Positions 16,869-27,326 of a stretch of 64,000 nt of DNA are shown piece by piece (position 1 is the stretch's first letter; the number at the start of each line of letters is the position of its first letter). The DNA lies in assembly GCF_000018425.1 (NCBI RefSeq), contig NC_010424.1:620001-684000 (forward strand), in the 5' to 3' direction. This DNA comes from Candidatus Desulforudis audaxviator MP104C (GTDB lineage Bacteria; Bacillota; Desulfotomaculia; Desulfotomaculales; Desulforudaceae). The notes under the pieces were generated by a model. It saw nothing but the letters and a program-made list of their open reading frames with translations. It searched no databases and was not told where the DNA came from. Made by a program: the position numbers and the translations under genes.

Positions 16869-19004
16869 TTGGAGAAGACTCTGGTGATTGTTGAATCCCC
16901 GGCCAAGGCCAGGACGCTCGGCAAGTTCCTGGGGAAAAAATACGAGATTCGGGCTTCCATGGGGCACGTCCGTGATCTTCCCCGGAGCCAGTTCGGCGTG
17001 GACGTTGATGACGGGTTTAAGCCCAAGTACATTACCATTCGGGGCAAGGGAGACGCCATCAAGGAACTGCGGGCCGCCCGCAAGAAGTCGAACCAGGTGC
17101 TTTTGGCTTCGGACCCCGACCGTGAAGGGGAAGCTATCGCCTGGCACCTGCAGGAACTGCTCCAGATTGACCCTGAAGAGCCTTGCCGCGTGGAATTCAA
17201 TGAAATCACCAGGGAAGCGGTGACGGCGGCGATCAAGAATCCTCGCAAGATCGACCCGAACCGGGTTGACGCCCAGCAGGCGCGGCGGATTCTGGACCGG
17301 CTGGTCGGCTACAACCTGAGCCCCCTGCTGTGGCGCAAAGTTCGCAAGGGTTTGAGTGCCGGCCGGGTGCAGTCGGTGGCGGTGCACCTGATCTGTGCGC
17401 GCGAGCGGGAGATCGAAGCCTTCGTGTCCGAGGAATACTGGACGCTTACCGCGCTCCTGGCCAACAGGGAGCGCGAAAGGTTCAAGGCCCGGTTGCTCAA
17501 GAAAGCCGGGGAGAAGCTCACGGTGCCGAACGAGGAGGCCATGAAGGGGATCCTGGACGACCTGAAGGAGGAAGTTTACCGGGTCGCGGATGTGATCCGG
17601 AAAGAGAAAAAGAAAAACCCGTCCCCCCCGTTCACCACCAGCACCCTGCAGCAGGAGGCCTACCGGCGCCTGAATTTCACCACCCGGAAGACGATGATGG
17701 TCGCCCAGCAGCTTTACGAGGGTCTGGACCTGGGTAAGGAAGGGCCGGTCGGCCTGGTCACCTATATCCGGACTGATTCGACCCGGATTTCCCCCGGAGC
17801 CCAGGACGAGGCCCGGGAGTACATCGCCGAACACTACGGTAAGGAGTACGTGCCGAAGCAGAAAAGGGTGTACACCGGCAAGGCGCGGGCCCAGGACGCG
17901 CATGAGGCCATCCGGCCCACGTCTGTGTTGCGGACTCCGGAGGCGCTGAGAAAGTACCTGAATCCGGACCAGCTGCGCCTGTATGAATTGATCTGGTCCC
18001 GTTTTCTCGCGAGCCAGATGGTTAGCGCGGTTCTGGACACGGTGCGGGCCGAAATCGTGGCCGGAGAGTACCTTTTCCGGGCCACGGGCTCCACGGTGAA
18101 ATTCCCCGGCTTCACGCGGGTCTACACCGAGTTGCGGGACGAGGCCAAAAACGGCGAGGAGGAAGAGGAAGGGGCGCTCCCGGCGCTTGAAAAGGGGGAG
18201 CAGCTGAAACTGGTGCGCACCACGCCGGCCCGGCACTTTACGCAGCCGCCGGCCCGGTACACGGAAGCCACCCTGGTGCGAACCTTAGAGGAACTTGGCA
18301 TCGGCCGTCCGAGCACGTATGCGCCGGTGGTGGAGACAATTCAGCGGCGGGGCTACGTGGTCCGGCGCGGTAAAACGCTCCACCCGACCCAATTGGGTTT
18401 GGTGGTCATCGACCTTTTGAAGGAACACTTCCCGGACGTAATCAACTATGAGTTCACCGCCGAGTTGGAGGAAAAACTGGACCGGATCGAAGAAGGATCC
18501 ATGCAGTGGGAAAAGGTGCTCGAGGAGTTCTACCGGCCCTTCCGCCGGGAAGTCGCCGAGGCGGAAGCGAAGATCGACCGGGTCCGGCTGGACGAGGTCA
18601 CCGACGAGGAGTGCCGGAAATGCGGCCGCAAAATGGTGATCAAGATGGGTCGGTACGGCAAGTTCCTGGCCTGCCCCGGGTTTCCCGAATGCCGCCATAC
18701 CCGGCCGATCTTCGAGGAGACCGGCCACCGCTGTCCCAAGTGCGGCGGCCGGGTGGTGGTCAGGCGGACCAAGAAGAGCAAAGTTTTCTACGGTTGTGCC
18801 GGATACCCCGGGTGTGATTTCGTGACCTGGGACCAGCCGACCGACCAGAAATGCCCCGACTGCCAGTCTTTCCTGGTGGCCAGGGGCACCCGGGGGCACC
18901 CGCTTCAGCGGGTCAGCGGGTCAGCGGGTCAGAGCCGCACCTTTGCCTGCGCCAATCCGGAATGCGGCTACAAGGAACGCAAAGCCGGACGGGGAAAGGC
19001 CTGA
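16869..19004 (+). CDS. topA: DNA topoisomerase I
   Basis: 711 residues from a TTG at 16869. The Toprim domain starts at [15 protein letters not shown] and has [15 protein letters not shown]. The catalytic tyrosine is Tyr299 in [14 protein letters not shown]. The C-terminus has three tetracysteine zinc ribbons: [34 protein letters not shown] and [16 protein letters not shown]. The last finger is unusually long, with roughly 11 extra residues between the cysteine pairs, encoded by a palindromic element at 18883-18919 that also occurs in xerC. The enzyme relaxes negative supercoils. Its stop overlaps the trmFO start (TGATG). Confidence 0.97.
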   Translation: MEKTLVIVESPAKARTLGKFLGKKYEIRASMGHVRDLPRSQFGVDVDDGFKPKYITIRGKGDAIKELRAARKKSNQVLLASDPDREGEAIAWHLQELLQIDPEEPCRVEFNEITREAVTAAIKNPRKIDPNRVDAQQARRILDRLVGYNLSPLLWRKVRKGLSAGRVQSVAVHLICAREREIEAFVSEEYWTLTALLANRERERFKARLLKKAGEKLTVPNEEAMKGILDDLKEEVYRVADVIRKEKKKNPSPPFTTSTLQQEAYRRLNFTTRKTMMVAQQLYEGLDLGKEGPVGLVTYIRTDSTRISPGAQDEAREYIAEHYGKEYVPKQKRVYTGKARAQDAHEAIRPTSVLRTPEALRKYLNPDQLRLYELIWSRFLASQMVSAVLDTVRAEIVAGEYLFRATGSTVKFPGFTRVYTELRDEAKNGEEEEEGALPALEKGEQLKLVRTTPARHFTQPPARYTEATLVRTLEELGIGRPSTYAPVVETIQRRGYVVRRGKTLHPTQLGLVVIDLLKEHFPDVINYEFTAELEEKLDRIEEGSMQWEKVLEEFYRPFRREVAEAEAKIDRVRLDEVTDEECRKCGRKMVIKMGRYGKFLACPGFPECRHTRPIFEETGHRCPKCGGRVVVRRTKKSKVFYGCAGYPGCDFVTWDQPTDQKCPDCQSFLVARGTRGHPLQRVSGSAGQSRTFACANPECGYKERKAGRGKA
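18883..18919. repeat. In-frame palindromic intragenic element, copy 1 (in topA)
   Basis: GGGGCACCCGGGGGCACCC is followed by GCTTCAGCGGGTCAGCGG. The segment ACCCGC-TTCA-GCGGGT is a perfect six-base-pair hairpin. Tandem GCGGGTCA units continue to about 18933. The copy at 21040-21076 in xerC is identical at 34 of 37 positions; the three differences are all C/T. In topA it adds residues near [17 protein letters not shown] inside the third zinc finger. Confidence 0.8.
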
Positions 19005-20323
19005 TGTCCGGTGGGGTCATTGTGGTGGGGGCCGGGCTGGCCGGGGCGGAGGCAAGCTGGCAACTGGTCCGGCGCGGCGTTCCCGTAGTCCTGTACGAGA
19101 TGCGCCCCCGGAAATGCACCCCGGCTCACAAAACCGGGGATTTCGCCGAACTGGTCTGCTCCAATTCCCTCCGGGCGGAGGCGCTCACGAATGCGGTCGG
19201 CCTGCTCAAAGAGGAGATGCGCCGGCTCGGTTCTCTGATCATGGCCTGTGCCGACGCGCACCGGGTGCCTGCGGGCGGAGCTCTGGCCGTGGACCGGCAA
19301 CTGTTCGCCGCGGCGGTTACCGAAAGGCTCACCAGCCACCGCCTGGTGACCGTCTGCCGGGAGGAAATCACCACTATTCCCACCGCAGAACTGGTGATCC
19401 TGGCCACCGGGCCCCTGACTTCCGACGCTCTGGCGGACGAGCTTCGCCGGTTGACCGGGCAGGAACACTTGTATTTCTTTGATGCGGTGGCCCCGATCGT
19501 CACCCTGGAATCCATCGATCAGGACCGGGTCTTCCGGTCCTCCCGTTACGGCCGCGGTGATCCGGCCTATCTGAACTGCCCCATGTCGCGGGAGGAGTAC
19601 GAACGGTTTTGGGAGGCGCTGGTGGCCGCCGAACGGGCGACGCGGCACACCTTCGAACGGGAAACCCACTTTGAAGGCTGCCTGCCGGTGGAGGTGATCG
19701 CCGCCCGGGGCCGTGAAACGCTGCTTTACGGACCGCTTAAGCCGGTGGGACTGGTCGATCCCCGCACGGGGGAGCGGCCGTATGCCGTGGTCCAGCTCCG
19801 TCAAGACAACCGGGCCGGTACCCTCTACAACCTAGTCGGGTTCCAGACCAACCTTAAATGGGGGGAGCAGCGCCGGGTGTTCTCGATGATCCCGGGGCTG
19901 GAGCAGGCCGAGTTTGTACGCTACGGTGTGATGCACCGGAACACGTACATAAACGCGCCGGTCTTGCTGTCCCCCAACCTGATGTTGAAGAGCCGGCCCG
20001 GGCTTTTTATCGCCGGGCAGTTGAGCGGGGTGGAGGGTTACGTCGAGTCGGCGGCCGCCGGTCTGGTAGCTGGCCTGAACGCGGCGCGGTTGTACAAGGG
20101 CCTGGAGCCCCTGGTTTTTCCGCCCGAGACGGCGCACGGGGCCCTTATCAACTACATAGTGACCGCCGACCCTGCTAATTTCCAGCCGATGAACGTGAAC
20201 TTCGGGCTGTTTCCACCCCTGCCCGGAAAGCGCGTCCGGCGCCGGCCGGAACGCAACCTGGCCCACGCGCAGCGCGCCCTGGAACGTCTGGCGGCTTGGC
20301 TGACCGAAAAGGGGGAAGGTTAG
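19004..20323 (+). CDS. trmFO: tRNA (m5U54) methyltransferase TrmFO, folate/FAD-dependent
   Basis: 439 residues from the ATG at 19004, overlapping the topA stop. The N-terminal FAD-binding loop is [20 protein letters not shown]. Family-typical segments include [55 protein letters not shown]-like text and [20 protein letters not shown] near the C-terminus. It methylates U54 in the T-loop of tRNAs using methylenetetrahydrofolate, the Firmicutes counterpart of TrmA. The topA-trmFO-xerC-hslVU-codY order is the conserved one. Confidence 0.96.
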   Translation: MSGGVIVVGAGLAGAEASWQLVRRGVPVVLYEMRPRKCTPAHKTGDFAELVCSNSLRAEALTNAVGLLKEEMRRLGSLIMACADAHRVPAGGALAVDRQLFAAAVTERLTSHRLVTVCREEITTIPTAELVILATGPLTSDALADELRRLTGQEHLYFFDAVAPIVTLESIDQDRVFRSSRYGRGDPAYLNCPMSREEYERFWEALVAAERATRHTFERETHFEGCLPVEVIAARGRETLLYGPLKPVGLVDPRTGERPYAVVQLRQDNRAGTLYNLVGFQTNLKWGEQRRVFSMIPGLEQAEFVRYGVMHRNTYINAPVLLSPNLMLKSRPGLFIAGQLSGVEGYVESAAAGLVAGLNAARLYKGLEPLVFPPETAHGALINYIVTADPANFQPMNVNFGLFPPLPGKRVRRRPERNLAHAQRALERLAAWLTEKGEG

Positions 20324-21276
20324 TGTACCATTTGATTGACGGTTTCCTAGCCTACTTGCAGGCTGAGCGTCAAGCCTCGCCCCGGACGATCACCGCCTAC
20401 CAGAAGGATCTTTTCGCCGGGCTCGATTACTTTGCGCGCCGCCGGGGAAAAGCGGATGCCGAACTCCGGGCGGGCGACATCGACCTGAAATTGTTCCGGG
20501 GGTACCTGGCGCACCTCGGGCAATCCGGCCTCGCCCGGAGCACCATCGCCCGGAAGGTGGCGGCCTGGCGCTCGTTTTTCCGCTACCTGGTCCGGGAAAA
20601 CGCTGTGCCGGCGAGTCCTTTGGCCGGGATGTCCGCGCCCCGGCTGAAGAAACGGCTGCCGGGCGTACTGTACCCGGAAGAGGTCGGCACGCTGCTCGAG
20701 GCGCCGGACTTAAGCCCCACCGGGTTGCGGGACCGGGCACTCCTGGAGATGTTGTATGCCGGGGGCTTGAGGGTGTCGGAACTGGTGGGGCTGGACCTGG
20801 CCGACCTGGAACTGAAACAGGCGTACGTCCGAGTGCTGGGGAAAGGGAACCGGGAAAGGCTCTTACCCCTGGGGGGATACGCTGTGGAGGCCCTCAAGCG
20901 GTACCTAGCCGAGGGGCGGCCGAAGCTTCTTGGCGGGAAAAAGACCACCGCAGCGCTCTTTCTGAACTACCGGGGCGAAAGGCTGACCGACCGGGGCGTG
21001 CGGCTTGTTTTCACCAACTACCTGAAGGGTTTGGCGTCCGGGGTACCCGGGGGTACCCGCTTTAGCGGGTCAGCGGATCGGCAGGCCGGCCCCCACCTGC
21101 TCCGGCACTGCTTTGCGACCCACCTTCTGGAGGCAGGCGCGGATTTGCGCACGGTCCAGGAACTCCTGGGCCACGCCCGCCTGTCGACCACCCAGATTTA
21201 CACCCGGGTTTCGGCCGACCGCCTGCTGGAGGTGTACCGGCGGGCGCACCCCCGCGGCCGGAGCCGCAAGGACTAA
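20323..21276 (+). CDS. xerC: Tyrosine recombinase XerC
   Basis: 317 residues from a GTG at 20323 that overlaps the trmFO stop and follows GGGGGAAGG. The N-terminal SAM-like core-binding domain begins IDGFLAYLQAERQASPRTIT. The catalytic residues can be placed: Arg150 (AGGLRVSEL), Lys174 (VLGKGNRERL), His258 and Arg261 (PHLLRHCFATH), His284 (LLGHARLST) and Tyr293 (QIYTRV). It resolves chromosome dimers at dif. Just before PHLLRH there is an insertion of about 11 residues (around [16 protein letters not shown]) relative to normal XerC. It is encoded by the same palindromic element found in topA, and the catalytic motifs remain intact. Confidence 0.95.
   Translation: MYHLIDGFLAYLQAERQASPRTITAYQKDLFAGLDYFARRRGKADAELRAGDIDLKLFRGYLAHLGQSGLARSTIARKVAAWRSFFRYLVRENAVPASPLAGMSAPRLKKRLPGVLYPEEVGTLLEAPDLSPTGLRDRALLEMLYAGGLRVSELVGLDLADLELKQAYVRVLGKGNRERLLPLGGYAVEALKRYLAEGRPKLLGGKKTTAALFLNYRGERLTDRGVRLVFTNYLKGLASGVPGGTRFSGSADRQAGPHLLRHCFATHLLEAGADLRTVQELLGHARLSTTQIYTRVSADRLLEVYRRAHPRGRSRKD
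21040..21076. repeat. In-frame palindromic intragenic element, copy 2 (in xerC)
   Basis: GGGGTACCCGGGGGTACCC is followed by GCTTTAGCGGGTCAGCGG. The hairpin ACCCGC-TTTA-GCGGGT is preserved. Compared with copy 1 in topA, the coding frame is shifted by one base, so the same DNA gives a different peptide. It falls just ahead of the catalytic His/Arg helix of XerC. Confidence 0.8.
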
Positions 21277-21378
21277 AAACGGGCGGGCACTGGAGCCGGG
21301 CGGTGCCCCGGAAATACGGGTTTCCCCGGCTATGCCGGGTTCGCACCGGGCAAAAATTGTTTTAGAGGTGAGACGTAA

Positions 21379-21912
21379 ATGACGTTTAAAGGCACCACTA
21401 TTGTCGCCGTGAAACGGGACGGTGCAGTGGCCCTGGCCGGTGACGGTCAGGTCGGGCTTGGCAACGGGATCATTGTCAAGCGTGACGCCGTCAAACTGCG
21501 GCGCCTGTACAAGGACCGGGTGGTGGCCGGTTTCGCCGGGAGCGTGGCCGACGCGTTCGCCCTGTTCGAGCGCTTCGAGGGCAAGCTGGAAGAGTCCCAG
21601 GGTAACCTGCGCCGGGCGGCGGTGCAGTTGGCGAAAGACTGGCGCACCGATAAGTACTTGCGGCGCCTGGAGGCCTTGCTCGTTGTGGCGGACCGGGAGG
21701 CCGTGCTGCTGATTTCCGGCGGCGGCGAGGTGATTGAGCCGGACGACGGGATCATCGCCGTCGGCTCCGGGGGTGCTTTCGCACTGGCCGCAGCCCGGGC
21801 CCTGGCCCGGCACACCGCGCTTCCGGCGGTCGACATCGCCCGCGAGGCTCTGCAGATCGCGTCCCAGATTTGCGTGCACACCAATGACCGGATCACGGTG
21901 GAACAAGTATAA
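21379..21912 (+). CDS. hslV: ATP-dependent protease HslV (ClpQ) peptidase subunit
   Basis: 177 residues. HslV is the proteasome-like peptidase of the HslUV complex. The catalytic threonine is expected at the [11 protein letters not shown] motif, after a five-residue propeptide [25 protein letters not shown] and [20 protein letters not shown] are typical. It starts with an ATG preceded by GAGGTGA, 103 bases after xerC, and is followed 22 bases later by hslU. A GC-rich hairpin (CCCGGC/GCCGGG at 21325-21339) lies in the short upstream gap; its role is unknown. Confidence 0.95.
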   Translation: MTFKGTTIVAVKRDGAVALAGDGQVGLGNGIIVKRDAVKLRRLYKDRVVAGFAGSVADAFALFERFEGKLEESQGNLRRAAVQLAKDWRTDKYLRRLEALLVVADREAVLLISGGGEVIEPDDGIIAVGSGGAFALAAARALARHTALPAVDIAREALQIASQICVHTNDRITVEQV

Positions 21913-21934
21913 TTGCGGAAGGGAGAATGAGCTT

Positions 21935-23329
21935 GTGGAACTGACGCCTCGGCAGATAGTGGCCGAACTGGACAAATACATCGTCGGCCAGGAAGAAGCG
22001 AAAAGAGCGGTGGCGGTAGCTTTGCGGAACCGTTACCGGCGGGCGCGCCTTCCGGAAGATCTGCGTGAAGAGGTGATGCCCAAAAACATACTGATGATCG
22101 GACCGACCGGGGTGGGCAAGACGGAGATCGCCCGGCGGTTGGCCCGCCTGGTGAACGCTCCGTTTGTGAAGGTTGAGGCGACGAAGTTCACCGAGGTGGG
22201 CTATGTAGGCCGGGATGTGGACAGTATGGTGCGCGACTTGGTGGAAACCTCCATCCGGATGGTCCGTTCCGAGCGTCTGAACGAGGTGGAAGCACGGGCG
22301 GCGCGCCTTGCGGAGGAACGGATTATCGAACTTCTGGCGCCCTTCCCGCAACAAGAAACCGGCGGGCGCAATCCCCTGGAGATGCTGTTGGGGACGGTCC
22401 GCCCGGACCCGGAGATTGATGACCGTCACAAGCAGAGGCTCCGCCGGGTTGAGTTCGAGCGGGAAACCCTGCGGACGAAACTCGAGCGCGGGGAACTGGA
22501 GAACGAGTACCTGGAGATCGAGGTCGAGGACCGTCCAACTTCCACCCTGGAGCTTTTCTCCGGTCAGGGCGTGGAGGAGATGGGCATCAACCTGAACGAC
22601 GTGTTGGGCCACATCTTTCCGAAGAAAAAGAAACGGCGGAAGGTAACCGTGGCCGAAGCCCGGAAAATCCTGACCCAGCAGGAGGCCCAGAAGCTGGTCG
22701 ACAACGAGGAGGTGGTGACCGAGGGCATCCGGCGCGCCGAGGAGTCCGGAATCATCTTCCTTGACGAAATCGACAAGATCGCCGGGCGAGAAGCCGGCGC
22801 CGGGCCCGACGTTTCCCGGGGAGGCGTGCAGCGTGATATTCTCCCGATCATTGAGGGTTCCACCGTGGTCACCAAGTACGGTCCGGTACGGACCGACCAC
22901 ATGCTGTTCATCGCTGCCGGGGCTTTCCACATGTCCCGGCCCTCGGACCTGATTCCGGAACTGCAGGGCCGTTTCCCGATCCGGGTGGAACTCAAGAACC
23001 TGACCGAAGAAGACTTCCTGCAGATTCTGACGGAGCCCCAGAATGCCCTGATCAAACAGTACACCGCGCTGCTGGCTACCGAGGGCATTAAGCTCGAATT
23101 TTCTAAATATTCTCTTGTCGAGATTGCCAAAATCGCTTATACTGTTAATGATCAGACGGAGAATATCGGTGCCCGCAGGCTGCACACCGTGCTTGAGAGA
23201 CTCCTGGAGGAAATATCGTTTGCTGCCCCTGACATCGAGGACAAGCACGTGGTCATCGACGAGCAGTATGTCCGGGAAAAGCTCAGCGAGATTGTACGCC
23301 GTGAAGACTTGAGTCGTTATATTCTATAG
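21935..23329 (+). CDS. hslU: ATP-dependent protease ATPase subunit HslU (ClpY)
   Basis: 464 residues from a GTG at 21935, nine bases after GGGAG. The AAA+ unfoldase starts [20 protein letters not shown] and has Walker [20 protein letters not shown], the pore-region motif [18 protein letters not shown] and Walker [16 protein letters not shown]. The C-terminus contains the conserved [18 protein letters not shown]. The intermediate domain is present at residues of about 110-240. It feeds unfolded substrates to HslV. An AT-rich island near its 3' end holds a promoter-like pair for codY. Confidence 0.97.
   Translation: MELTPRQIVAELDKYIVGQEEAKRAVAVALRNRYRRARLPEDLREEVMPKNILMIGPTGVGKTEIARRLARLVNAPFVKVEATKFTEVGYVGRDVDSMVRDLVETSIRMVRSERLNEVEARAARLAEERIIELLAPFPQQETGGRNPLEMLLGTVRPDPEIDDRHKQRLRRVEFERETLRTKLERGELENEYLEIEVEDRPTSTLELFSGQGVEEMGINLNDVLGHIFPKKKKRRKVTVAEARKILTQQEAQKLVDNEEVVTEGIRRAEESGIIFLDEIDKIAGREAGAGPDVSRGGVQRDILPIIEGSTVVTKYGPVRTDHMLFIAAGAFHMSRPSDLIPELQGRFPIRVELKNLTEEDFLQILTEPQNALIKQYTALLATEGIKLEFSKYSLVEIAKIAYTVNDQTENIGARRLHTVLERLLEEISFAAPDIEDKHVVIDEQYVREKLSEIVRREDLSRYIL
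23115..23143 (+). promoter_or_regulatory. Candidate promoter inside hslU, reading into codY
   Basis: TTGTCG (23115-23120) and TATACT (23138-23143) are spaced 17 bases in an unusually AT-rich segment of hslU. It lies 209 bases before the codY start and could give codY expression independent of the upstream operon. Confidence 0.4.
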
Positions 23330-23351
23330 ACCCACAAGGGGGCTTTGGCTG

Positions 23352-24131
23352 GTGACCCTGCTGGAGAAATGCCGGGCGATCAACAGGATCCTGCAGAAGT
23401 CCGCCGGTTACGCGGTAGACTATGGTGAAGTGGCCCAGGTGCTCTGTGCTAACCTTCGGGCCAACGCCTACATTTTGGACGAGGAGGGCCGGATTCTGGG
23501 GGCCGAGTTCCTGGATGATTTCAGTTGCGGAGTTGTTCGCAGCATGATTTACGAATCGGGATTCCCCCGGGAGTACAACGAGTGGTTGCTGGGGATTCCC
23601 TCGACCTACGCCAATTTCTGTCAGACGGAAAACGCCTGTGTATTCAACGCCTACGAACACTGCCAGTACGTGAACAAGGTGACCACGGTGGTACCCATCG
23701 TGGGTGCCGGCAAGCGCCTTGGGACCCTGGTGCTCGCCAAATTCGGCGAGGAGTTTACGGGTGACGATTTGGTGCTGGCCGAAATCGGGGCGACGGTGGT
23801 GGGCATGGAAATCCTGCGGGCCCAGGTGGGCCGCATGGAAGAGGACGTCCGGAAGCGGACCGCCGTACAGGTCGCCCTGGGTACGCTCTCCTATTCGGAA
23901 CTGGATGCAGTGCGGCACATCTTCAGGCAACTCGACGGCAGTGAAGGCCTCCTGGTGGCCAGCAAGATCGCCGACCGGGCCGGTATCACCCGTTCGGTGA
24001 TCGTGAACGCCCTACGCAAATTTGAGAGCGCGGGCGTAATTGAGTCCAAGTCCCTGGGCATGAAAGGCACCTATATTCGGGTGCTCAATGACCGTTTACT
24101 CGACGAACTGGCGAAAATGCAACAGAAGTAG
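23352..24131 (+). CDS. codY: GTP- and branched-chain-amino-acid-sensing repressor CodY
   Basis: 259 residues, the normal CodY length. The N-terminal GAF domain (ANAYILDEEGRILGAEFLDD, STYANFCQTENACVFNAYEH) binds isoleucine, leucine or valine. The C-terminal winged helix contains ASKIADRAGITRSVIVNALR and FESAGVIESKSLGMKGTYIR, almost the family consensus. CodY represses nitrogen, amino-acid and stationary-phase genes when nutrients and GTP are plentiful. It ends the topA-trmFO-xerC-hslVU-codY group. The start is GTG with AAGGGGG about 14 bases upstream. Confidence 0.97.
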   Translation: MTLLEKCRAINRILQKSAGYAVDYGEVAQVLCANLRANAYILDEEGRILGAEFLDDFSCGVVRSMIYESGFPREYNEWLLGIPSTYANFCQTENACVFNAYEHCQYVNKVTTVVPIVGAGKRLGTLVLAKFGEEFTGDDLVLAEIGATVVGMEILRAQVGRMEEDVRKRTAVQVALGTLSYSELDAVRHIFRQLDGSEGLLVASKIADRAGITRSVIVNALRKFESAGVIESKSLGMKGTYIRVLNDRLLDELAKMQQK

Positions 24132-24140
24132 TTTTTGTTC

Positions 24141-24170
24141 TTGCTCGATTTGTGGGATTTGTGATAAAAT
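24141..24170 (+). promoter_or_regulatory. Candidate promoter for rpsB-tsf-pyrH-frr
   Basis: TTGCTC (24141-24146) and TAAAAT (24165-24170) are spaced 18 bases, 123 bases before rpsB in a locally AT-rich stretch. Confidence 0.5.
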
Positions 24171-24194
24171 ACTTTTCGGTGCTTAACTACACAC

Positions 24195-24264
24195 GCCGCC
24201 GGATTGCGGCCACGGTGCCTCCGCTGCAACGGGGGTCCGGCTGTGAGTTGAAGGTGGCGGAGGC
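24195..24264 (+). promoter_or_regulatory. Structured 5' leader of rpsB
   Basis: GCCTCCGC at 24217-24224 and GCGGAGGC at 24257-24264 are perfect complements. A smaller hairpin GCCGC-CGGATT-GCGGC lies at 24195-24210. No T-tract follows, so this is more like a translational leader than a terminator. Autoregulation by S2 is known in other bacteria; its presence here is inferred. Confidence 0.4.
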
Positions 24265-24292
24265 CTAAAACCACGCGGAGGGAGGTGTAATA

Positions 24293-25027
24293 GTGGCGAT
24301 TGTGACCATGAAGCAGTTGCTTGAGGCCGGGGTGCATTTTGGCCACCAGACCCGCAGGTGGAATCCCAAAATGGCCCCTTATATTTTTACGGACCGTAAC
24401 GGAATCTACATCATCGACCTGCAAAAGACGGTTCGTAAGATCGAAGAGGCCTACAACTTCATCAAGCAGATCGTAGCCGAGGGGCAGACGGTGCTGTTTG
24501 TGGGTACCAAGAAGCAGGCCCAGCTGACGGTGGTCGAAGAAGCCGGGCGGTGCGGGATGTTCTACGTGAACCAGCGCTGGCTGGGCGGCATGCTGACCAA
24601 CTTCCAGACCATCCGGCGCCGGATCGACCGGTTGAAGGAGCTGGAGAAAATGGAAGCCGAGGGCCGTTTTGAGGTACTCCCGAAGAAAGAAGTGGCCGAG
24701 CTTATGCACGAGAAGCAACGCCTGGAGAAGTATCTCAAGGGCATCAAGGACATGACCAAGCTTCCGGGCGCGCTGTTCGTGATTGATCCGCGCAAGGAGC
24801 GGATCGCAGTGGCCGAGGCCCGCAAACTGGGCATTCCGATCGTGGCCATTGTGGACACGAACTGTGACCCGGACGAGATCGACTACATCATCCCGGGCAA
24901 CGACGACGCGATCCGGGCTGTACGGCTTCTAACCAGCCGGATGGCCGACGCGGTTCTGGAAGGACGCCAGGGAGAACAACTGGCTCCGGAACCCGACCAG
25001 GAAGCCGTGGTGGAGGCTGAAGCCTAA
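24293..25027 (+). CDS. rpsB: Small ribosomal subunit protein uS2
   Basis: 244 residues from a GTG preceded by GGAGGGAGGTG. The S2 signature is clear: [56 protein letters not shown] and [20 protein letters not shown]. It binds the 30S body near S1 and mRNA entry. It is the first gene of the rpsB-tsf-pyrH-frr translation cluster, with its own promoter-like site and structured leader. Confidence 0.98.
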   Translation: MAIVTMKQLLEAGVHFGHQTRRWNPKMAPYIFTDRNGIYIIDLQKTVRKIEEAYNFIKQIVAEGQTVLFVGTKKQAQLTVVEEAGRCGMFYVNQRWLGGMLTNFQTIRRRIDRLKELEKMEAEGRFEVLPKKEVAELMHEKQRLEKYLKGIKDMTKLPGALFVIDPRKERIAVAEARKLGIPIVAIVDTNCDPDEIDYIIPGNDDAIRAVRLLTSRMADAVLEGRQGEQLAPEPDQEAVVEAEA

Positions 25028-25100
25028 AGTGGCCGGGTTTCGGTTATAATGAGGCCAGGGTGGCTATGCGGAAAATCATGGTTTTTTGGGGGGCGCATAA

Positions 25101-25706
25101 ATGGAAGTGTCGGCAAAGCTGGTAAAAGAACTCCGCGAGCGTACCGGCTCGGGAATGATGGACTGCAAGAAGGCCCTGGTGGAAACCGGCGGTGACCTGG
25201 AGAAGGCGGTTGACTACCTGCGGGAGAAGGGTCTGGCGGCGGCCGCCAAGAGAGCCGGCCGGACGGCGTCCGAGGGCCTGATCGAGAGTTACATCCATGG
25301 GGCGGGCCGGATTGGAGTGCTGGTGGAGGTCAATTGCGAAACGGACTTCGTGGCAAAGACCGATGAGTTCCGGGCTTTTGCCCGGGACGTGGCCATGCAG
25401 ATCGCGGCCGCCCGTCCGGAATTTGTCGGGCGTGAGGACGTCCCGGCGGAGACGCTGGACAGAGAGCGGCGCGTTTTGCGGGCGCAGGCGCTGAACGAAG
25501 GCAAGCCGGAGAAGATTGTCGACAAGATGGTTGAAGGCCGTCTCGAGAAGTTCTTCCGGGAGAACTGCCTTCTGGAGCAGCCGTTTATCAAGAACCCGGA
25601 CGTTGCCGTGCAGGACGTGCTTAAGGAAACCATCGCTCGGCTGGGCGAAAACATCGTGATCAAACGGTTCGCCAGGTTCCAATTGGGCGAGGGGGGCGAC
25701 GAATAG
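25101..25706 (+). CDS. tsf: Elongation factor Ts (short form)
   Basis: 201 residues, the short single-core form found in many Clostridia and Thermus rather than the 280-residue enterobacterial type. The N-terminus has [20 protein letters not shown] and the core [19 protein letters not shown], both EF-Ts signatures. It recycles EF-Tu by promoting GDP release. It follows rpsB after 73 bases, with GGGGGGCG before the ATG. Confidence 0.97.
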   Translation: MEVSAKLVKELRERTGSGMMDCKKALVETGGDLEKAVDYLREKGLAAAAKRAGRTASEGLIESYIHGAGRIGVLVEVNCETDFVAKTDEFRAFARDVAMQIAAARPEFVGREDVPAETLDRERRVLRAQALNEGKPEKIVDKMVEGRLEKFFRENCLLEQPFIKNPDVAVQDVLKETIARLGENIVIKRFARFQLGEGGDE

Positions 25707-25740
25707 AAAAAGCAGGAAAATCGCGGCGCTCGCCGAATAG

Positions 25741-27041
<1,301 letters not shown>

Positions 27042-27043
27042 TC

Positions 27044-27313
27044 ATGTCGGCATGCCCGGATTTACTTGGTTTTGAGCTGGACGAGGCCCTCGCCCGACTG
27101 TCCGGGGAAGGGTGGCGGACGACGGTAAAGCTGACCTCTCCTCCCGGGACCGTACCGCCGGGACCCCGCAGAGTGGTCCGCATGGTTGTAACCGGTGAGC
27201 AGGAAGTCGAGATTGTGGCGGCACACCAGGGTTGGGAGGAGAACCACTCGCCGGGTGCGTTTCCGAATTCAAAAGCAACGCCCCCCCTAGAATTTCGGGG
27301 GGTTTTCTCATAG
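27044..27313 (+). CDS. Small PASTA-like protein of unknown function
   Basis: 89 residues starting two bases after the frr stop. The first 60 residues (DLLGFELDEALARLSGEGW, TTVKLTSPPGTVPPGPRRVV) resemble a single PASTA-type fold: an LxGxxLDEA helix start, a strand, and a T-x-x-P-x-x-x-V turn. The last 20 residues are encoded by the arms of the transcription terminator at 27281-27308 and are unlikely to be structured. There is no signal peptide, unlike usual extracellular PASTA domains. Function is unknown. Confidence 0.65.
   Translation: MSACPDLLGFELDEALARLSGEGWRTTVKLTSPPGTVPPGPRRVVRMVVTGEQEVEIVAAHQGWEENHSPGAFPNSKATPPLEFRGVFS
27281..27308 (+). terminator. Rho-independent terminator between frr and uppS
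   Basis: A run of seven C at 27281-27287 pairs with six G at 27297-27302 across TAGAATTTC, followed by TTTTCT. It ends the rpsB-frr transcript and lies inside the 3' end of the small PASTA-like reading frame. Confidence 0.75.
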
Positions 27314-27326
27314 GAGGTAGCCAAGC

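Noticed and set aside
16830-18236. Long minus-strand frame opposite topA
   Set aside because: Complement of a clear topoisomerase gene; no recognisable protein features.
21893-23248. 451-codon minus-strand frame opposite hslU
   Set aside because: Same reason: coding is unambiguous on the other strand.
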